In this document: positions 59,660 through 64,000 of the stretch, in pieces
Layout of the letters: the number at the start of each line of letters is the position of its first letter
Position numbering within the stretch: the first letter of the stretch is position 1
NCBI GenBank assembly: GCA_018268715.1
Contig: JAFDVZ010000007.1
Span: 124,001-188,000 of the forward strand
Length of the DNA: 64,000 nucleotides
Source: Acidobacteriota bacterium
GTDB taxonomy: Bacteria; Acidobacteriota; Terriglobia; Bryobacterales; Bryobacteraceae
Direction of reading: 5' to 3'
Made by a program: the position numbers and the translations under genes
Notes under the pieces: model-generated
Databases searched by the model: none
What the model saw: the letters and a program-made list of their open reading frames with translations, nothing else
What the model was told of the DNA's origin: nothing

Positions 59660-61828
59660 ATGCGTCAAACGCTGCCTGTTCTCCTCTGCCTGGCCGCCGT
59701 ATCGAGCGCCGCCGAGACCTATTCGAACGCCGCCATTCGCTCGGGACCCGAACCGGGCGTGCGCTTCTCCTCGGGCCTGATGGTGTGCGACGAAACGCTG
59801 CGCAACGGGCATTGGATGAACCGCTATTGGCTCGCGACGGGGCTCATCAAACCGGAGTTTCATCTGCCGGCCGGGCGCGCGACGCCGGACTCGTTCGAAC
59901 TCGCGATCGAGGGGCAGGAGTTGGGCGGCTCCTGGCGGTGGGAGGGCGCTTCCGAGAAGGCGTTGCACAATCCGGAGGCGCTGGATGTCGCCGTCACGCT
60001 GGCGAGTTCCGCGCGTCCCATCAAGCTGGTCGTGCACACGGTGATGACGGGTGGGCCGGTGATGGTCCGCTGGCTCGAGATCACGAACACGGGGGCGAAG
60101 CCGACGGCCATCACGCGCGTTTCGCCCTGGTCCGGCGAGCTGTGGGACACGGCCCAGTATCGCGAGCGCCTGGCGCCTGGGCAGGCCGCATTCGAGTTCG
60201 CCTACGCGCAGTATCAGGAGTGGGGGCACGAGGGCGCTTGGCGCTTTGAGCCGCTCTCCAATACGACGAAGACCGTCGCGGGGACGCGCGGGCGGTCCGG
60301 CTGGGGACATCCCACCTTTTTCGCCCGAAACAACGCCACGGGAGAATGGTTTGTCGCCTCGCTCGGCTGGAGCGGCAACTGGAGCATGTCGCTGACGGGC
60401 GACGAACAGCCGAACGATCGCGCTCGCCTCTCCTTCCGCCTGGGGCCCGCCGCGGCCGACCCCGTGCTGCGCGTGGTGGCGCCCGGCGAAACGGTGAAGA
60501 CCGGCGAAACGCACATGCTGCTGATGAACGCCGATCTCGACCACGTGATCCAGGCGCTGCACGAACACGTCCGCCGCAACGTGCTGCCGCCGCCCATCCC
60601 GGGGCGCGAATACCAGGTGGAGTCGAACCATCGGGGCTATATCGTCGACCACGAGGACGAGGCGGGGCTGAAGCGCGAGGTCGACCTGGCGGCGAGCGTC
60701 GGCGCGGAGGAGTTTCTCATCGACGCGGGATGGTATGGTCCCGAGCCGAACCGCTGGGCGCAGAACGTCGGCGACTGGTACGCCGGCGCGTGGCTCCCGA
60801 ACGACATCACGCCGGTCCGCGAATACGCTCGCAAGAAAGGCATGCTGTTCGGCCTGTGGGTGGAAATCGAAAGCGTAGGGTCCGCGGCCAGGCTGCGCAA
60901 GGAGCATCCCGACTGGGTGCTGACTCGCAACGGCAAACCGGTGGGCGGCGGGCGTCAGCTCGACTTCGCCAACCCGGCTGTGGCCGCCTGGGCCGAGGCG
61001 GAGATCGCGCGCATCATCCGCAAGTACGACCTCGATATGTTCCGCCTGGACTACAACACCACGGTCGAAGAGGGCGGCAACCGTCCGCGGGACGGTTTCC
61101 TTGAGAACACCGAATGGCGGCACGTCGAGGCCTTGTACGCCATGTTCGACCGCCTGCGGGCGCAGTTTCCGCGCGTCATCTTCCAGAACTGCGCGGGCGG
61201 CGGCGGACGCCTGGACCTCGGCATCATGCGACGGTTCCACAACACGGAGCTGTCGGATTGGATGCGGGGTCCGCGCAATCTCAAGATCCTGAACGGCATG
61301 ACCTGGATCCTGCCGCCCGAGATCCTGCTGCGCACCTTCGGCACGGAGGTGGGCGAGCATGCGACCGACGGCGACCTGGACCAGCAGCTTCGCACCACCA
61401 TGCTGTGCCGGCCGATCTTCCGCGGCCTGAGCCCGTCGATGGACGAGTTCAACCCCATCGCGCGACGCAAGATCCAGCAGGCCGTGCGGGAGTTCAAGGA
61501 CGAGGTGCGCCCCATCATGATCGGCAGCCGCGTCTATCACCACACGCCGGCGCCGCCGATGATGGAGGCCTCGCCGTGGCTGGTGCTCGAATACGCGACG
61601 CCGGACTCCCGACGCGCCGTGGTCGGCCTGTTCCGCACCTCGCACGAAGGCGACTCCACGTTTCGCCTGTTCCCGCGGGGGCTTGATTTCGGCCGCGCGT
61701 ACCGGGTGAAATTCGGCAACAGCGGCCAGACCGTGGAGATTCCCGGCGACCGGCTGTTGCAGCAGGGGCTGCCCATACGCATCGAAAACGCCATGGGCTC
61801 CGAACTGCTAATCTTCGAAAGCAAGTAA
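59660..61828 (+). CDS. GH36-type alpha-galactosidase, exported
   Basis: A 722-residue enzyme with a signal peptide (MRQTLPVLLCLAAVSSAA). The N-terminal ~280 residues are the large beta-sandwich of clan GH-D; the barrel begins near EEFLIDAGWYGPEPNRW. LFGLWVEIESVGSAARLRKE gives the substrate loop. The nucleophile is probably Asp464 in MFRLDYNTT, and the acid/base Asp533 in NTELSDWMRG after the QNCAGGGGRLDLG loop. Members cleave alpha-galactosides such as raffinose-type sugars or act as transferases. The gene starts 24 bp after the GH27 stop and ends directly at the next start, so the run is one operon. Confidence 0.88.
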   Translation: MRQTLPVLLCLAAVSSAAETYSNAAIRSGPEPGVRFSSGLMVCDETLRNGHWMNRYWLATGLIKPEFHLPAGRATPDSFELAIEGQELGGSWRWEGASEKALHNPEALDVAVTLASSARPIKLVVHTVMTGGPVMVRWLEITNTGAKPTAITRVSPWSGELWDTAQYRERLAPGQAAFEFAYAQYQEWGHEGAWRFEPLSNTTKTVAGTRGRSGWGHPTFFARNNATGEWFVASLGWSGNWSMSLTGDEQPNDRARLSFRLGPAAADPVLRVVAPGETVKTGETHMLLMNADLDHVIQALHEHVRRNVLPPPIPGREYQVESNHRGYIVDHEDEAGLKREVDLAASVGAEEFLIDAGWYGPEPNRWAQNVGDWYAGAWLPNDITPVREYARKKGMLFGLWVEIESVGSAARLRKEHPDWVLTRNGKPVGGGRQLDFANPAVAAWAEAEIARIIRKYDLDMFRLDYNTTVEEGGNRPRDGFLENTEWRHVEALYAMFDRLRAQFPRVIFQNCAGGGGRLDLGIMRRFHNTELSDWMRGPRNLKILNGMTWILPPEILLRTFGTEVGEHATDGDLDQQLRTTMLCRPIFRGLSPSMDEFNPIARRKIQQAVREFKDEVRPIMIGSRVYHHTPAPPMMEASPWLVLEYATPDSRRAVVGLFRTSHEGDSTFRLFPRGLDFGRAYRVKFGNSGQTVEIPGDRLLQQGLPIRIENAMGSELLIFESK

Positions 61829-63478
61829 ATGCTGACCCGACGAACCTTCCTCGCCAGCGCCGCCACGGCGGCCGCCGCCAGCGCGCAGTCAGTCGACTGC
61901 GCCGTGAACACCGTCGCCGAATGGTCCTTCACCAGCACGCGCGACTACGCCAACGCCTTCGCCGACGTCGAGCTCGACGTCATCGTTCGCGATGCCTCGG
62001 GCGCCGAGTCGCGGATGCCGGCGTTCTGGGCGGGCGACCGCACGTGGCGGGTCCGCTATGCGCCCGCGAAACCCGGCGTCCATACGTGGCGCACGGAGGC
62101 GAGCGATCCATCGAACGCCGGATTGCACAACCAGCGCGGGTCCCTGCGAGCGGTCGCCTATACGGGCGCGAATCCGCTCTACCAGCACGGCGGCGTCCGC
62201 GTCGCGCCGGATCGCCGGCACTTCGAACACGCCGATTCGACGCCGTTCTTCTGGCTGGCTGACACGTGGTGGATGGGCCTGGTGAAGCGGCTCTCCTGGC
62301 CCGACGATTTCCAGCTTCTGGCGGCGGATCGCCTCCGCAAGGGTTTCACGGTGGTGCAGATCGTCGCGGGACTCTACCCCGACATGCCCGAGCACGATCC
62401 GCGCGGCGCGAACGAAGCGGGCTTCCCCTACGACGACGCCTATACGCGCGTGAATCCCGGCTATTTCGACATGGCCGACCTGCGCATCCGCTACCTGGCC
62501 GATCGCGGAATCATGCCGTGCGTGGTGGGCTGCTGGGGCTACTATCTGCCCATTCTCGGCGTCGAGAAGATGAAGCGGCATTGGCGCTACATCGTGGCCC
62601 GATGGGGCGCGTACCCGGTGACGTGGTGCCTGGCGGGCGAAGGCTCCATGCCCTATTACCTGTCGAAGAACCGCGACGCCGATGTGAAGGCGCAGCGCGC
62701 CGGTTGGACCGAACTCGGCCGTTATGTTCGCTCGATCGACCCGCATCGCCGCATGATCACCATCCACCCGTCGTCGAGCTCGCGCAACACCGTCGACGAC
62801 CCGTCGGTCGTCGACTTCGACATGCTGCAAACCGGCCACGGCGACCGCGACAGCATCCCCAGCACGATGAAGCTGATCACCGCGTCCTACGACACGACGC
62901 CCGCGATGCCGGTGGTGAACGGCGAGGTCTGTTACGAAGGCATTCAGGAGGCCAGCCGCCAGGAGATCCAGCGCTTCATGTTCTGGAGCTGCATGCTGAG
63001 CGGCGCTGCGGGCCACACCTACGGCGCCAATGGCATCTGGCAGGTGAACACGCCGGAGGAGCCCTTCGGCGCCTCGCCGCACGGCCGCAGTTGGGGCGAT
63101 ACGCCGTGGCAGACCGCCTACCGATTGCCGGGCTCCGAGCAGCTCGGCCTCGCCAAGGCGCTGCTTGAGCGATACGCGTGGCGTCGCATTGCGCCGCATC
63201 CGGAATGGATCGACCCGCACTGGTCCACGCAGAACTACATGCAGCCTTACTGCGCGGGCATTCCGGGCGAATTACGCATCGCCTATTTCCCGCGCACCGG
63301 ATCCGTGCGGCAACGCATGGTGAACCTGGAAGCCGGCGTGCGCTACAAGGCCTTCTGGTGGAACGCGGCGAACGGCAAGCGCACCGACATCGGCCCTGTA
63401 GACACGAACGGCGCGGGAGAGTGGAACCCGCCCGCGCCGCCGATTTTTCAGGATTACGTACTGGTGCTGGAGCGTTAG
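61829..63478 (+). CDS. DUF5060/DUF4038 glycoside hydrolase (GH140-like), Tat-signalled
   Basis: A 549-residue protein starting on the base after the GH36 stop. It has a twin-arginine leader (MLTRRTFLASAATAAAASAQ). Residues ~30-115 are the DUF5060 sandwich (AEWSFTSTRDYANAFADVEL). Residues ~125-460 are a DUF4038 barrel (FFWLADTWWMGLVKRLSWPD), with a likely catalytic Glu in MPVVNGEVCYEGIQEAS. A small C-terminal beta domain follows. Relatives act on plant cell-wall side chains, for example apiose. Together with the two alpha-galactosidases it suggests use of a branched plant polysaccharide. Its stop overlaps the convergent oxidoreductase stop by 4 bp. Confidence 0.85.
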   Translation: MLTRRTFLASAATAAAASAQSVDCAVNTVAEWSFTSTRDYANAFADVELDVIVRDASGAESRMPAFWAGDRTWRVRYAPAKPGVHTWRTEASDPSNAGLHNQRGSLRAVAYTGANPLYQHGGVRVAPDRRHFEHADSTPFFWLADTWWMGLVKRLSWPDDFQLLAADRLRKGFTVVQIVAGLYPDMPEHDPRGANEAGFPYDDAYTRVNPGYFDMADLRIRYLADRGIMPCVVGCWGYYLPILGVEKMKRHWRYIVARWGAYPVTWCLAGEGSMPYYLSKNRDADVKAQRAGWTELGRYVRSIDPHRRMITIHPSSSSRNTVDDPSVVDFDMLQTGHGDRDSIPSTMKLITASYDTTPAMPVVNGEVCYEGIQEASRQEIQRFMFWSCMLSGAAGHTYGANGIWQVNTPEEPFGASPHGRSWGDTPWQTAYRLPGSEQLGLAKALLERYAWRRIAPHPEWIDPHWSTQNYMQPYCAGIPGELRIAYFPRTGSVRQRMVNLEAGVRYKAFWWNAANGKRTDIGPVDTNGAGEWNPPAPPIFQDYVLVLER

Positions 63479-64000
63479 CCCTTTTTCGCCGGGGCTGCCG
63501 CGGGCTTCGCGCCCGGCAGTCCCATCTTGTCGATTTCGTTGAAGTACACGCGGCGATTCTCGTCCATCGCCTTGTTCGACAGCATCACCGCGATCGAGTC
63601 CGCCATACCGACTTCCAGGTCCGCCCGCGGACGCTTGCCGTCGCGGCAGTTCTGGAAGAACGACGACAGTTCGGTGTCCACCGGGTTGGTGTCCTCTTCC
63701 TGAACCATGACGCCCTTGGAGTACAGCCAGCGGCGCGCGAACTTCATTTCGCGATCGAGGAAGCTGTCGTTCTTGGTGATGTTCAGGTCGTCGAACAGCA
63801 GCGGAATGGGACGGCTGGCGCCGCCAGCCACCATGGTGGCGCCGGCCACGGCGGTTTCCTTCTTCTTCGCGTCCTTCTCCACCTGGGTTTCCTTGGGAGG
63901 TTCGCGGTACCACCACGCCACCGCGTGATGGATGTCCTCGCCGACGGTCAGATGGATGGTGCCGTCGGTGCCCATGATGATCTCGCCCATCTCAGAGCGA
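63475..64000 (-). CDS. Gfo/Idh/MocA family oxidoreductase, C-terminal part
   Basis: The last ~174 residues of a gene that begins beyond the right edge. GEIIMGTDGTIHLTVGEDIH and HAVAWWYREP match the C-terminal substrate domain of Gfo/Idh/MocA proteins. SSFFQNCRDGKRPRADLEVG with EVGMADSIAVMLSNKAM is the typical final helix region. The end is an Ala/Lys tail (PAAAPAKKG). No nucleotide domain is visible because it lies outside the window. It converges with the DUF4038 hydrolase gene and shares the four bases TTAG, which serve as TAG on one strand and TAA on the other. A sugar-modifying role with the glycosidases is possible. Confidence 0.85.
   Translation of the reverse strand, partial: RSEMGEIIMGTDGTIHLTVGEDIHHAVAWWYREPPKETQVEKDAKKKETAVAGATMVAGGASRPIPLLFDDLNITKNDSFLDREMKFARRWLYSKGVMVQEEDTNPVDTELSSFFQNCRDGKRPRADLEVGMADSIAVMLSNKAMDENRRVYFNEIDKMGLPGAKPAAAPAKKG

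Noticed and set aside
58379-61645. A 1088-codon minus-strand frame
   Set aside because: Antisense to the GH27 and GH36 genes; spans two well-supported genes and shows no domain.

Overview
The window reads as chromosomal DNA of a GC-rich soil-type Acidobacteriota, most like the Bryobacterales/Solibacter branch. This is inferred from gene content, not from a marker gene. The signs are three very large Oar-type TonB-dependent receptors with an N-terminal carboxypeptidase-regulatory-like domain, Tat-signalled Gfo/Idh/MocA oxidoreductases, PD40-type secreted propellers, GH27/GH36/DUF4038 glycosidases, a DUF1569 protein and many exported proteins. There is no phage, IS element or CRISPR array.

Left part (1-12.4 kb): a partial Gfo/Idh/MocA gene, a GGDEF-like protein with a degraded signature, TonB receptor 1, two proteins of unknown function, a 1110-residue GH18-deacetylase-GT2 fusion, a glutaryl-CoA-dehydrogenase-like gene behind clustered palindromes, then secG, tRNA-Leu(GAG) and a strong terminator.

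12.4-24 kb: a tight minus-strand run (DUF1569 protein, M20 peptidase, PLP transsulfuration enzyme, PLP aminotransferase, unknown) diverges from tRNA-Lys(CTT). Next to the tRNA lie fragments of an MNT/HepT toxin-antitoxin pair. A phosphohexomutase and a secreted peptidase-MA/TPR protein follow. The next minus-strand run is TonB receptor 2, a Tat-exported HisC-like aminotransferase and a SulP transporter.

27.9-38.5 kb: a row of exported proteins (HExxH protein, PD40 protein, an M48-like protein without its zinc site, a GlcG/HbpS-like protein, a TlpA-like thioredoxin, a 12-repeat ankyrin protein), an Hsp15-like S4 protein, and a TetR-controlled four-part exporter (permease, ATPase, membrane-fusion protein, TolC-like channel). 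Two matching palindromes sit in front of tetR and in front of the exporter genes.

38.5-51 kb: TonB receptor 3, a fosmidomycin-resistance-type MFS pump, a TrmJ/LasT-like RNA methylase, an orphan LuxR-type response regulator and serine acetyltransferase. A respiratory block follows: a cytochrome c fused to a predicted outer-membrane barrel, a pentaheme cytochrome and, convergently, a Rieske protein with a cytochrome b fused to a diheme cytochrome c.

51-64 kb: tRNA-Ser(CGA) borders a small accessory patch (nitrilase-like enzyme, nucleotidyltransferase-like/XRE overlapping pair). Then come oligopeptidase B, a FIST sensor with a hybrid histidine kinase, and a galactoside-degradation run (GH27, GH36, DUF5060/DUF4038 hydrolase) facing a second partial Gfo/Idh/MocA gene. 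The most promising leads are the barrel-cytochrome/pentaheme pair, the overlapping nucleotidyltransferase-XRE pair, the TonB receptor-Tat aminotransferase-SulP unit and several unexplained palindromic elements.
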